Below, one piece after another: positions 53,001 through 60,464 of a stretch of 64,000 bases of DNA (position 1 is its first letter; each line of letters starts with the position of its first letter). The position numbers were made by a program, and so were the translations under genes. The notes below the pieces were generated by a model that saw only the letters and a program-made list of their open reading frames with translations, was not told the DNA's origin and ran no database searches. Source of the DNA: Bryobacter sp. CoA8 C33 (GTDB taxonomy: Bacteria; Acidobacteriota; Terriglobia; Bryobacterales; Bryobacteraceae); assembly GCA_019931185.1 (NCBI GenBank), contig JAINDK010000023.1, positions 1 to 64,000 on the forward strand, written 5' to 3'.

Positions 53001-54757
53001 TGGGCGGCGGAGCGGGAGCCGGTTCGCGGCGAACGGTGGCGATTGTGGTGATTGGTGGGCAGACGATGTGTCTGCTGCTGAGTTTGCTGGTGACGCCGGT
53101 GGTGTATTCGCTGTTTGATGACATGGCGAACTGGCGGTTGATTTCGCGGTTGAATGGCGTGCTGAAAAGGCGGCGGCTAAAGGAAGCCTTTGCCGGGCTG
53201 ATTGGAATGTTGCTCGTGGTGGCGGTGGCGCAAGCGGCTGAGCCGGGGCGCGTGGGCTTATCGGGCAGCCAGAAGCGAATGATGCTGAAGGATGCGATCG
53301 AGATGGCTCTGGCGAATAACCTGGACCTCGAGATAGAGAAGACGAATTCGGTTTTGAGCCGGAGCCAGTACCGCCAGACCTTTGGCGTCTGGGATCCGGT
53401 GCTGGGCTACCGCCCGAATATGACTTATAACGTGACGCCGACTTCGAGCCCGCTGCAGGCTGTGGACGGGAGACTTGTGGACCGGAATTTCAGCAACAAC
53501 CTGACGCTGTCGCAACGTGCGCCCTGGCAGGGAGCGCGGCTTGACGTGCAGTTCAATAATTCGCGGGTGAGCACGACGAATCCGTTCGTGGGCTTGAATC
53601 CCTTGACGCAGTCGACGCTGGGGATCAACCTGACGCAGCCGATTTTGCGGGGGCGCAAGCTCGACAACGAGCGGAATCAGATTCGATTGCGCCGTAAGCA
53701 GATCGATCTGAGCGAAGCGGATTATGAGTTGCGGGTGACGCAGGTGGTGACGCTGGTAACGCAGGCGTATTGGGATCTGGTGGCAGCGCGGCAGGATATC
53801 GAAGTGAAGAAGCAGAGTGTCGAGCTGGCGCGGGATCAATATGAACGGTCCAAGCGGCAGATCGAAGCAGGGACACTGGCGCGCGTGGAGTTGTCGGCGG
53901 CGCAGGCGGAGTTGGAGCGACGGCAGGATACGTATTATTCGAGCGTGGGATTGCTGACGGAGATTGAGAACAACCTGAAGGGTTTGTTGGCCGGGGGCCG
54001 GGATCAGACGGTATGGGGCGATGAATTGGTGCCGGTGGAGACGCGGAGCGTGGCGCCGCCGGCAACCGAGGATGTGAGGCGGGCCGTTGATGGGGCCATT
54101 GGAAAGCGGCCGGAGTTGAAGAGCCTGAAGCTGCGGCTGGAATCGAACGAATTCCAGAAGGAATTTGCCCGCGACCAGACACTGCCTGGGGCGAATCTGG
54201 TGGCGGGCTACACGATGGCGGGCCTGGCCGGGGCGAGGAGTACGGCCCGGAATCCTTTTTTTAATGGACCGGCCGGGCAGTTGGTGCCGCCAGCCTTTGT
54301 GGGAGGCTATGGAACGGCGCTGCGGCAATTGCTGGGCCAGGACTTTACGGGCTGGCAGGCGGGATTACAGATCGACTGGACGGCGCGGAACCGCTCGGCA
54401 CAGGAGGCGGTGGCGCAGACGAAGTTAACCGAGCGGCAGTTGAATTTGCAGAAGACGAGAATTGAACAGCAAATAGAGGTGGAGGTGCGCAACAGTTTGC
54501 AGGCGCTGCGTACCGCCGAGCAGCGGATCGTGGCGGCCGAGGCGAGCGTAAAAGCAGCGCAGGAGAAACTCGACAGTGAGCAGCGGCTGTTCGAAACCGG
54601 CGAGAGCACGAATTTTCTGGTGTTGACGCGGCAGAACGAATTCGCGGATTCGCAGCGCCGGGCGCTGGTGGCGCGGCTGGATTTCAATAAGGCGATTGCG
54701 CGGCTTGAGCAGGCCCTGGGGGCGACGCTGGAGACGCACAGCATTACGTTGAAGTAA
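50081..54757 (+). CDS. RND efflux pump fused to a TolC-type outer-membrane channel
   Basis: One 1558-codon frame with no internal stop. Residues 1-1027 are an HAE-type RND permease: start AEICIKRPVFATMLIMAL, proton-relay Asp pair in VGIVIDDAIVVLENI (near 400), and twelve membrane segments ending VTPVVYSLFDDMA. Residues 1029-1053 are KRRRLKEAFAGLIGMLLVVA then VAQAA, a signal-peptide-like stretch with AQA cleavage motif at 1050-1052. Residues 1054-1558 are a TolC-family protein: AIEMALANNLDLEIEKTNSV, then TLGINLTQPILRGR, a helical hairpin, and RLEQALGATLE. RBS AGGAGG lies at 50067-50072. With adaptor and TetR it forms a complete three-gene efflux operon. Confidence 0.93.
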   Translation: MQKLAEICIKRPVFATMLIMALVVLGLDSYRRLGVDFFPKVEFPFVTVTTLLPGAAPEEVESQVSKRIEEAVNTISGIEELRSVSSEGTSLVSIQFSLDKDGDVAAQEVRDKVNQVLNQLPRDAKQPVIQKVATDASPVISIVVSSPRDIRETTKLVDDLVKKNIESLNGVGEVRFVGDRTRQIQVVLDGEKLYSYNLNVDQIRAALVAQNVEIPGGRLDQGSREVSVRTLGRLTRPENFADITIGTLNGAPVRIRDVAQVVDGVQEPRSMARLNGVAAVVMEVRKQAGTNTLDVIGVVKERIATLQESGLIPADLRVDYSRDQSFFIRGAFEAVQAHLVEGGLFAAIVVLLFIRSWRATIIAAIAIPTSIISTYTLMNLMGFTLNQISMLALVLMVGIVIDDAIVVLENIFRFQEEKGMGPMEAAVEGTREIGLAVLATTLSLAVVFMPVALMSGIVGRFMSSFGFTAAFAIMVSLLVSFTLTPAFSARFLKAAPKGAHEGTKQGFLFRIVARPYMALLGWSMRHRWVIVVVSLAVVYSTGPLFMSMGKDFLPVDDQSYFEVTVRTPPGSSLEGTTKAIDAVEAEMKKLPGLKYLLTTVGADIQKRVDRGSIIVQLVQPKERQYSQQQLMEMSRQMLSKMPKEMVVGVQLPALISGGASDRDYMYYVQGPDLAQLEKYSKAIMGKLKDVPGVVDIDSSYEPGKPELRVDINRDKAADLNVNVNSIAGALRTLVAGDDQVTTYREGDDRYDVQLRVDRAFRTSPRALNRLFVPSATLGNVPVSNVASLKDATGPSAIERYNRQRQILIQANIAKGGSLSEAIEATQRIVAELNMPPQYATGTVGRSKEFGKAAVNFVAAFVLCFAFMYMILAAQFESFIDPVTILLSLPLSVPFALLSLKIAGENYNIIYTSVGILVLFGIVKKNSILQVDHIKRLREQGLERLPAILKGCEDRLRPILMTTAALVAGMIPLALGGGAGAGSRRTVAIVVIGGQTMCLLLSLLVTPVVYSLFDDMANWRLISRLNGVLKRRRLKEAFAGLIGMLLVVAVAQAAEPGRVGLSGSQKRMMLKDAIEMALANNLDLEIEKTNSVLSRSQYRQTFGVWDPVLGYRPNMTYNVTPTSSPLQAVDGRLVDRNFSNNLTLSQRAPWQGARLDVQFNNSRVSTTNPFVGLNPLTQSTLGINLTQPILRGRKLDNERNQIRLRRKQIDLSEADYELRVTQVVTLVTQAYWDLVAARQDIEVKKQSVELARDQYERSKRQIEAGTLARVELSAAQAELERRQDTYYSSVGLLTEIENNLKGLLAGGRDQTVWGDELVPVETRSVAPPATEDVRRAVDGAIGKRPELKSLKLRLESNEFQKEFARDQTLPGANLVAGYTMAGLAGARSTARNPFFNGPAGQLVPPAFVGGYGTALRQLLGQDFTGWQAGLQIDWTARNRSAQEAVAQTKLTERQLNLQKTRIEQQIEVEVRNSLQALRTAEQRIVAAEASVKAAQEKLDSEQRLFETGESTNFLVLTRQNEFADSQRRALVARLDFNKAIARLEQALGATLETHSITLK

Positions 54758-54783
54758 GCTGGACGTTAATCGGCGCTAGCTAA

Positions 54784-55242
54784 TTAAAGCCAGCGGCCGT
54801 TGTGAAGATAAAAGACGATAGACCCTTTCTCGGGAAAAGCAAAGCCGATTCCATGATGGGAGAGCGGATGCGGAGGGCGCGGCACGCCGGAGGATCGGAA
54901 GTAGCGGTAATGATCGAGAATCCATTTCGCGCCGACACGGCTCAAGTAGAGCGGCGTTGAGAAATCATTACGACAGGGAATCGAAGCAAAACGGGGATCC
55001 CCTCCAAAGTAAACGATTAGCTAAGTGGAATCTCTGGTTTGGCAGAGCACAGCCCAATCCAGTTGGCCCTGGACGGCGAAAAAGCCGATGATTACGTTGT
55101 GTGCGTTTGGCGCGGAGATCTGGGGAATGCGGCATCCACGGCGGTGGAGAACCCGGTGAATCTCTGGGGGCAGATGGGGAAATGCGCGGAGTGGTAGGGA
55201 TGGCTCAAGTAACAGGAAAGGCAAAATCCACGAAAAGATCAC
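54784..55242 (-). pseudogene. exported protein interrupted by one TAG stop
   Basis: From GTG at 55242 the frame gives 73 residues with a hydrophobic leader (MIFSWILPFLLLEPSLPLRA), then PPEIHRVLHRRGCRIPQIS and GQLDWAVLCQTRDST before TAG at 55021-55023. The same frame continues for another 79 codons (LIVYFGGDPRFASIPCRND, then GAKWILDHYRYFRSSGVP and HHGIGFAFPEKGSIVFYLH) to TAA at 54784. The whole looks like a known type of small exported proteins that have DWAVLCS and HHGI with a WL ending; I do not know a function. The intact length would be 152 residues. One CAG-to-TAG change is the simplest cause. Confidence 0.7.
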
Positions 55243-55245
55243 AGC

Positions 55246-55254
55246 TTATCCACA
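55246..55254. promoter_or_regulatory. perfect DnaA box upstream of dnaB
   Basis: TTATCCACA is the exact consensus DnaA-binding 9-mer. It lies 37 bases before the dnaB GTG at 55291 and immediately upstream of the minus-strand pseudogene start. A lone box suggests DnaA-dependent control of dnaB rather than an origin. Confidence 0.6.
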
Positions 55255-55290
55255 AAGCAATTCACAGTATCTTGAGGCCATACTAGCAGT

Positions 55291-56676
55291 GTGGCGATGA
55301 ACGTACAGGATATTGCGTTCCAAAAGGGATTGCCGGCAAACCTCGAGGCGGAGCGGCTAACGCTGGGGGCGGTACTGGTGGACGCGGAGTGTTTTCCGAT
55401 GGTGGGTGGGGAGTTGACGCCCGAGGACTTCAGTCTCGAATCGCACCGGAAGATCTTTGTGCGGATGAATGCGCTGGCTGAGCGAGGGGAGAGGATCGAT
55501 CGGGTGGCGCTGGCCAATGAGCTGATGCGGCATTCGGAGCTGGAAAGCGCGGGCGGGTTGACGTATCTGATGAGCCTGGATGAAGGCATTCCGCAATCGC
55601 TGAACGTTTTTGGCTACGTGAAGATCGTCAAGGAGAAGGCGACGCTGCGCAAGGTGATCTTTACGGCGCAGAGCGTGATGGACAAGGCGTTTCTGGGTGT
55701 GGATCAGGCGGATCACATTCTGGCGGAGGCGGAAGAATCCTTTCTGAACATCGGCGCGGCGAAGGCGAAGAACACGCTGGCGACGCCGGAAGACATCATC
55801 AATGAAATCGGGATCGACCAGTTTCTTGATCCGTCGAGCCGGATCCGGGGGGTGTCGACGGGATTCACAAAGTTGGATGAGATGACGGGTGGGTTCCGCG
55901 AAGGGGAGTTGATTATCATCGCTGCACGGCCGGCGATGGGTAAGACGGCTTTTGCGCTGAATATCGCGCAGCACGTATGCGGGCCGCGGGTACAGCGGCC
56001 GGTGGCGGTGTTTTCGCTCGAAATGTCGAAGGAGAGTCTGCTGACGCGCATGGTGTGCGCGGCGGCGCGCGTCGACCAGCATAAGTTCCGCACGGGTTTT
56101 CTGAATGAGGATGAACGGCGGATGCTGGCGCATGTGGCCGATGAATTGATGGGGGCGCCGCTTTATCTCGATGACTCGCCGGGCATTAATTTGATGGATA
56201 TCCATGCGAAGCTGCGGCGGGTGCAGGCGGAAAAGGGGCTGGGGCTGGTGGTGGTGGATTATCTGCAACTGATGCAGGCGCGAGGCACGCACGATAGCCG
56301 CACACAGGAGGTGAGCTCGATCTCGCGCGGATTGAAGCTGTTGAGCAAGGAATTGAGAGTGCCGATTGTTGCGCTCAGCCAGTTGAGCCGCGCGCCGGAA
56401 ACGCGACCAGGCGATCACCGGCCGCAGTTGAGTGACTTGCGGGAATCCGGTTCGATCGAGCAGGACGCGGATATGGTTTGTTTTCTGTTCCGTGAGGAAG
56501 TTTACAAGCCGGACCGGGAGGACTTGAAGGGGCGCGCGGAACTGCTGATTGCCAAGCAGAGAAATGGCCCGATCGGCAAGGTGGATCTGGCATTTCTCCA
56601 CAAGTTCACGAAGTTTGGGAATCTGGCTGAGGATATGGGCGCTGATCCGGGTTCGGGTCGGGATGACTATGTCTGA
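55291..56676 (+). CDS. dnaB: replicative DNA helicase DnaB
   Basis: 461 residues; GTG at 55291 or ATG at 55297. It is the hexameric 5'-3' helicase that unwinds the replication fork. The N-terminal domain begins LPANLEAERLTLGAVLVDAE. The RecA-like C-terminal domain has Walker A ARPAMGKTAFALNIA near 211-225, SLEMSKESLLTRMVCAAAR, Walker B LVVVDYLQLMQAR, and LSQLSRAPETRPGDHRPQLSDLRESGSIEQD near 366-396. No intein or insertion is present. Length is normal. Its 3' end overlaps the convergent desaturase gene by 71 bases. A DnaA box lies upstream. Confidence 0.96.
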   Translation: MAMNVQDIAFQKGLPANLEAERLTLGAVLVDAECFPMVGGELTPEDFSLESHRKIFVRMNALAERGERIDRVALANELMRHSELESAGGLTYLMSLDEGIPQSLNVFGYVKIVKEKATLRKVIFTAQSVMDKAFLGVDQADHILAEAEESFLNIGAAKAKNTLATPEDIINEIGIDQFLDPSSRIRGVSTGFTKLDEMTGGFREGELIIIAARPAMGKTAFALNIAQHVCGPRVQRPVAVFSLEMSKESLLTRMVCAAARVDQHKFRTGFLNEDERRMLAHVADELMGAPLYLDDSPGINLMDIHAKLRRVQAEKGLGLVVVDYLQLMQARGTHDSRTQEVSSISRGLKLLSKELRVPIVALSQLSRAPETRPGDHRPQLSDLRESGSIEQDADMVCFLFREEVYKPDREDLKGRAELLIAKQRNGPIGKVDLAFLHKFTKFGNLAEDMGADPGSGRDDYV

Positions 56677-57484
56677 GGAAGGGTAGGGCGAGCAGGCGCA
56701 GGGGGTTGTTTATGGGGTGAGGGTGGGTCTCGGTAAGGCCGACGCGGATGCTTACAAGAGTGCTCGGTGTGGCGGGGGTGAGGGTTCCGAAAAGACGGTC
56801 CCACAGGGAGAGGAGGATGCCGTAGTTCGATTGCTGGTGGGGGATTTGATCGGAGTGGTGGAGGCGATGCAGGTTGGGCGATATCCAGATACAGTCGAGC
56901 CAGCGGGCGAGCGGGGTGGGGAGGATGAAGTCGGCGTGCGAGACGAGGTTCTGGATGCTGATCAAGAGAACGAAAAGGAGGATCGACTCCGGCGGCAGGC
57001 CGATTATGAGCACGCCAATTGACTCGATCATCAGGGTAACCAGGGATTCGGATATGTGGAAGCGATAGCCTGTGGACCAGTCGAAATCCTCATCGTTGTG
57101 ATGGATGGAATGGAAACTCCAGAGCCATGAGGAGTGGTGGTACAGGAAGTGGGAGGCGTAGTGAATCAGGTCGAGCAGGAGAATTCCGAGTATGCAGCGA
57201 ATGCCAAGGGGGAGGGAAGTAAGGCTAAAGAGGCCGATTTGATGGGAGGTCGCCCAAGCGGCAAGAGCGTGGCCGGAGATGGCACGCAGTGGATTTAAGC
57301 ACAACTGGATCAGGATCGTGAGAAAAACATGAGCAGACCAGCGTTGCCAGACCGGCAGCAGGAGCGGTTGGGCTTCACGGAAAACCTCGAGAATGCCCAC
57401 GATGATGAGGACCGTTAGGGTGACAGACCAGAAGTGGCTGGTTGACCAGAGTGCCCAGCCAGTCCAGTCCCAATTCAGGGTCAC
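56606..57484 (-). CDS. sterol desaturase/fatty acid hydroxylase family membrane protein
   Basis: 292 residues from GTG at 57484, with about four hydrophobic spans (for example VTLTVLIIVGILEVF, ILGILLLDLIHYASHFLYHH, ILLFVLLISIQNLV). The di-iron histidine clusters are present: H108-YAS-H112, H125-SI-H128-H129, and NLHRLHH near 208. Such enzymes hydroxylate or desaturate lipids at the membrane. The substrate is unknown. The last 25 residues (ending RHSHPDPNPDQRPYPQPDSQ) are antisense to the dnaB 3' end, with a 71-base overlap. They look unlike a folded domain, so the frame may have been extended by loss of an earlier stop. Confidence 0.88.
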   Translation of the reverse strand: MTLNWDWTGWALWSTSHFWSVTLTVLIIVGILEVFREAQPLLLPVWQRWSAHVFLTILIQLCLNPLRAISGHALAAWATSHQIGLFSLTSLPLGIRCILGILLLDLIHYASHFLYHHSSWLWSFHSIHHNDEDFDWSTGYRFHISESLVTLMIESIGVLIIGLPPESILLFVLLISIQNLVSHADFILPTPLARWLDCIWISPNLHRLHHSDQIPHQQSNYGILLSLWDRLFGTLTPATPSTLVSIRVGLTETHPHPINNPLRLLALPFLRHSHPDPNPDQRPYPQPDSQTS

Positions 57485-57493
57485 GATCAGGGG

Positions 57494-57651
57494 TTACTTT
57501 TTACGGAACTTCTTTAGAGCCAGAAGGCCAAGCCGGCTGTGCCGATCATCAGCCAAATGGAGGGTTCGGGAACTGGGTTATCTGGCAAGGTGCCAGCGAA
57601 AACAAACGAGGCAAATACAGAGAGCAATAACGCAATGCGAGCCGAATGCAT
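57494..57651 (-). pseudogene. tiny PEP-CTERM protein with a single-base frameshift
   Basis: ATG at 57651 gives 45 residues: leader MHSARIALLLSVFASFVFAG, then TLPDNPVPEPSIWLMIGTAG and LAFWL before TAA at 57514-57516. The next frame of the same DNA continues into ALKKFRKK and TAA at 57494-57496. Insertion of one base around 57517-57522 would yield PVPEPSIWLMIGTAGLAFLALKKFRKK-like ending, the classic PEP-CTERM sorting signal (PEP motif, hydrophobic span, basic tail). The protein is almost only leader and sorting tail. It lies between the desaturase and a TlpA-like gene. No exosortase gene is in the window. Confidence 0.65.
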
Positions 57652-57668
57652 AGTACAAGGTACTAGCA

Positions 57669-57695
57669 CCAGTGCTCAAGGAATGCGAGTACTGG
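57669..57695 (-). terminator. hairpin after the TlpA-like gene
   Basis: Arms at 57669-57677 and 57687-57695 pair over 9 bp with one mismatch and a 9-base loop. They start right after the stop of the minus-strand gene at 57697. No strong T tract follows. Confidence 0.45.
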
Positions 57696-57696
57696 G

Positions 57697-58602
57697 CTAG
57701 AGAATGGGACTGATCTTGGCAGCGAGTTGGTCGGCCGTCATTTTGCCGGGGTTGTAGAGGCGGACAATGCCGGATTTATCGATGAGAACGAGGGTAGGCG
57801 TCGTGGAGGAGCCGTAGACACGGAAGTTTTCTTCGCTTAAGGGAGCGGCCATGCCGGGGATGTTGGTGTAGGACTTTTCGAAGACCGAGGCAATCCAGGC
57901 TTTTTCGGCGGCGGGGGAGGCTGATTCTTCGGTTGGAGTGTAGCCGTAGCGCTGGGTGGGGCCGACGATAACGAGGCCGCGGTTGGCGTAGCGGGCAGCC
58001 AATTCAGCGAGGAACATGCCCTGGGCTTTGCAATCGGGGCACCAGTGAGCCCAGAAGAAGAGCAGGACGGTTTTGCCCTTGAGGTGTGAGAGCGGGTGTG
58101 GGGTATGAGGGCCGATAGAATCCTTGAGCTCGAGGGTGGGTGCGGGTTTGCCTTCGAGGGAAAGAAGGTTGAGGTTCTTCTGGATGCGGGTGCGGATGGA
58201 GGTGGAGAACCAGGCTTTGCGTTCGCGCTGGAGAAAGGCGACGGCTTCGGCGAGTTGGCCCTTGCCAGCCAGGGATTGGCCCTCGACTTCGATCGAGGCG
58301 CCGAGGCCAATGGGGAGGCGCTTTTCGTCATCCAGCTTACGGGTCTTAAGGGCAGCGAGGGCGAGCTTGCGGGTTTCGGCGGAATAAGCGAGAGCCTGAT
58401 CGTACTGCTTGGCGGCGAGGGCGCCGCGGCCGAGCCAGGAGTGGGCCTCGATGAGTTCGGGAGTCCAGGGGCCGTTTGCGCGCTGGGTAGAGATGAGTTT
58501 CTCGGCCGCGGCGAAGTCCTGCTTGGCGAGCAGGGCGCGGACTTCGGGGACGATGGCGGCGGGCAGCGAAATGGCTGTGAGAAGAAGGAGAAAGAGTTTC
58601 AT
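57697..58602 (-). CDS. exported TlpA/ResA-like thioredoxin protein
   Basis: 301 residues with signal peptide MKLFLLLLTAISLPAAI. Residues 20-140 are helical (TPELIEAHSWLGRGALAAK), likely a TPR-like scaffold. The C-terminal 160 residues are a TlpA-type domain: APTLELKDSIGPHTPHPL, HLKGKTVLLFFWAHWCPDC (W187 to C191), and VYGSSTTPTLVLIDKSGIV with the cis-proline. The C-P-D-C centre differs from the C-G-P-C of the paralogue at 11432. It is a periplasmic disulfide reductase or peroxiredoxin-like enzyme. It overlaps the upstream gene by 4 bases (ATGA). Confidence 0.9.
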   Translation of the reverse strand: MKLFLLLLTAISLPAAIVPEVRALLAKQDFAAAEKLISTQRANGPWTPELIEAHSWLGRGALAAKQYDQALAYSAETRKLALAALKTRKLDDEKRLPIGLGASIEVEGQSLAGKGQLAEAVAFLQRERKAWFSTSIRTRIQKNLNLLSLEGKPAPTLELKDSIGPHTPHPLSHLKGKTVLLFFWAHWCPDCKAQGMFLAELAARYANRGLVIVGPTQRYGYTPTEESASPAAEKAWIASVFEKSYTNIPGMAAPLSEENFRVYGSSTTPTLVLIDKSGIVRLYNPGKMTADQLAAKISPIL

Positions 58603-59615
58603 GCGAGGAGTTTCTGAGTGTATTCGATGCTGAGTTCGAGGTCGCGGCGTTCTTTTGCGAGAGCGACTTCTTTTTCGAGTTTTGGCGGGTCGGCCTGAGG
58701 GGAACCCTTTTCCGCGATGGCGAGGAAGCGGGCAAATTCCCAGGCGGGGGTGTTGCGGTAGGCGTCCCAGAATTTACGGCTGAGAGTTTCGAATTTACGG
58801 GCGCCGGTGACGATGATTTCCATGGACAAGGCTTTGCCGGGGCAGAGTTCGCGGTAGCGGCGGACCCAGGCGGCGATATCAACGTTGCCTTCGCCCATGC
58901 GGGTCCACTGGACGGCGATGCCTTCGGGGGTCTTCCAGAGATAGGAGTCGCGGACGTGGCTGGTGAGGATGTAGGGGGCGAGGATTTCGAGGGTGAGGTG
59001 GGGATCCTCGAGCGCCCAGACGGGGTTGCCAGAATCGATGACGGCGCCGACGAATTCTTTGCCCGCCAGTTCGATGAGGCTTTTGAGTTCGCGGGCCTGC
59101 ATGTCGCCAGCGTGGTTTTCAACGGCGATTTTGACGTTGTGATCCTGGGCGAAGGAGCGGCAGGCACGGAGAGTTTTGGCGGTGTTGGCGATGTGGTCTT
59201 CGAGGGGAATCGCAGTTTGACGATCGGCCATGGAGCCGAGGAAGCAGCGCACGAGGCGGGAGCCAGCGAGGTGGGCGGCATGGATGACGCGGCGGAGTTG
59301 TTCCTCGGCCGTGCCCTGCTTGGGGTCAAAGAGAGTGGAGGTAGGGCAAACAGAGCGCATGCCGATCTCGAGCGTGATGCCAAGTTTCTGGGCATGGGCG
59401 GCGACCTTCCGTACATGGTCGTCTTCGAGGGAGCCGAGGAAGCGGATTTCCGAGAAGTGGACCACTTTGGCGCCATGGCGGGCGGCAAAATCAAGATGCT
59501 CGAAGGGGGACCAGCCCTGGGAGCGGACGCTGAATAGGTCGATGCCGAGCAGGACATCATTGGCGGCGAGCGCGGAGTGGAGAAGAGGCATGGCGGTAAA
59601 GAGGCGGCGAGTCAT
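58599..59615 (-). CDS. sugar phosphate isomerase/epimerase-like TIM-barrel protein
   Basis: 338 residues. The N-terminus (MTRRLFTAMPLLHSALAAND) is leader-like with RR, so export through Tat is possible. The barrel is of the AP-endonuclease-2/xylose isomerase-like fold: LGIDLFSVRSQGWSPFEHLD, EIGMRSVCPTSTLFDP, KIAVENHAGDMQARELKSLI, VGAVIDSGNPVWALEDPH, TSHVRDSYLW and CPGKALSMEIIVTG. Glu and His metal ligands typical of the family are visible. Substrate is unknown. It is translationally coupled to the thioredoxin-like gene (4-base overlap) and directly follows the hydrolase gene, whose stop is adjacent to its ATG. Confidence 0.88.
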   Translation of the reverse strand: MTRRLFTAMPLLHSALAANDVLLGIDLFSVRSQGWSPFEHLDFAARHGAKVVHFSEIRFLGSLEDDHVRKVAAHAQKLGITLEIGMRSVCPTSTLFDPKQGTAEEQLRRVIHAAHLAGSRLVRCFLGSMADRQTAIPLEDHIANTAKTLRACRSFAQDHNVKIAVENHAGDMQARELKSLIELAGKEFVGAVIDSGNPVWALEDPHLTLEILAPYILTSHVRDSYLWKTPEGIAVQWTRMGEGNVDIAAWVRRYRELCPGKALSMEIIVTGARKFETLSRKFWDAYRNTPAWEFARFLAIAEKGSPQADPPKLEKEVALAKERRDLELSIEYTQKLLA

Positions 59616-60458
59616 CTAAAGGATCTTTCTGCGGGCCAGGAACTCGAAGATGGCGGAAAAGATTTCGGAATACTGAGCGGGAGTGAAATTGCCATGGTCG
59701 CCCTGGTGAATGGGTAGCAGTTCCGCACTATTGCCATGTTTCATGAGTTCCTTGGTGATGTCAACGCCGTGCTCATAGGGGACAACGGGGTCGGCGTCGC
59801 CGTGGATGGTGAGCACAGGTGGCAGCTTCTTACGGACCCAGGTATAAGGCGAGACGCGGCGGGCGATTTCCTGCTGGTCGGCAAGAGAGGAAGGGACCCA
59901 GGTGGTGGCGTAAGAACGCATGTGTTCGCCTTCGAGTTGGTCCTGGACGTCGGTAATGCCATAGAAGTTGATGACGGCGGCGAGCTTGGCGGGGGGGCCG
60001 AGTTTGGCTTGTTTGGGAGTGAGGCCAACCATGAGCGCAAGATGGCCGCCGGCGGAGTCACCGGTGACGACGATGCGGCGGCGATCGACGTTGTAGCGGG
60101 AAGCATTGTTGTGAACCCAGCGGGCCGCCAAGAGCACATCCTCCACCGCGGCCGGGGCCAGCGCGGCGGCGGCAAGCCGGTATTCGACGTTGAAAACGAC
60201 GAAGCCTTTCTCGAGATAAGGCAAGCAATGGCGGTTGAACATATTCTCCTTCTTGCCGCCTACCCAGCCGCCACCGTGGATGACGATTACTGCGGGACGG
60301 CGCACCGCTGATGAGGGACGGCGGGACTGATAAACGTCGAGAACCGTCTGGGGGTGGGTGGAATAGGCAACATTGGACTCGACGCTGACCCAATCGGGCA
60401 CAGCGGGTTGAGCGACGGACAAAAGGGGAACTAGGATCAAAAGAAGCCGGAACTTCAT
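59616..60458 (-). CDS. exported alpha/beta hydrolase (BD-FAE/esterase-lipase type)
   Basis: 280 residues from ATG at 60458. Signal peptide MKFRLLLILVPLLSVAQPAV. The family blocks are RPAVIVIHGGGWVGGKKENM (oxyanion HGGG), DRRRIVVTGDSAGGHLALMV (G-D-S-A-G nucleophile), VLTIHGDADPVVPYEHGVD (Asp), and QGDHGNFTPAQYS (His). It hydrolyses carboxylic esters, possibly feruloyl or acetyl esters on polysaccharides. The stop touches the ATG of the next gene. It is divergent from the CBM9-like gene with only 24 bases between starts. The frame is open upstream, but that part is antisense to the CBM9-like gene. Confidence 0.9.
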   Translation of the reverse strand: MKFRLLLILVPLLSVAQPAVPDWVSVESNVAYSTHPQTVLDVYQSRRPSSAVRRPAVIVIHGGGWVGGKKENMFNRHCLPYLEKGFVVFNVEYRLAAAALAPAAVEDVLLAARWVHNNASRYNVDRRRIVVTGDSAGGHLALMVGLTPKQAKLGPPAKLAAVINFYGITDVQDQLEGEHMRSYATTWVPSSLADQQEIARRVSPYTWVRKKLPPVLTIHGDADPVVPYEHGVDITKELMKHGNSAELLPIHQGDHGNFTPAQYSEIFSAIFEFLARRKIL

Positions 60459-60464
60459 AGATCT

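Noticed and set aside
50090-54744. Several minus-strand frames inside the RND-TolC gene
   Set aside because: They are His/Arg/Gln-rich antisense readings of a gene with strong family evidence on the plus strand.
55246-55254. The DnaA box as part of a chromosomal origin
   Set aside because: Only one box is visible; no cluster, no AT-rich unwinding region, and no dnaA/dnaN genes nearby.
57697-60458. The TlpA, TIM-barrel and hydrolase genes as a novel defence or biosynthetic island
   Set aside because: Each has a normal family layout and they form an ordinary coupled operon; nothing points to immunity or a natural product.
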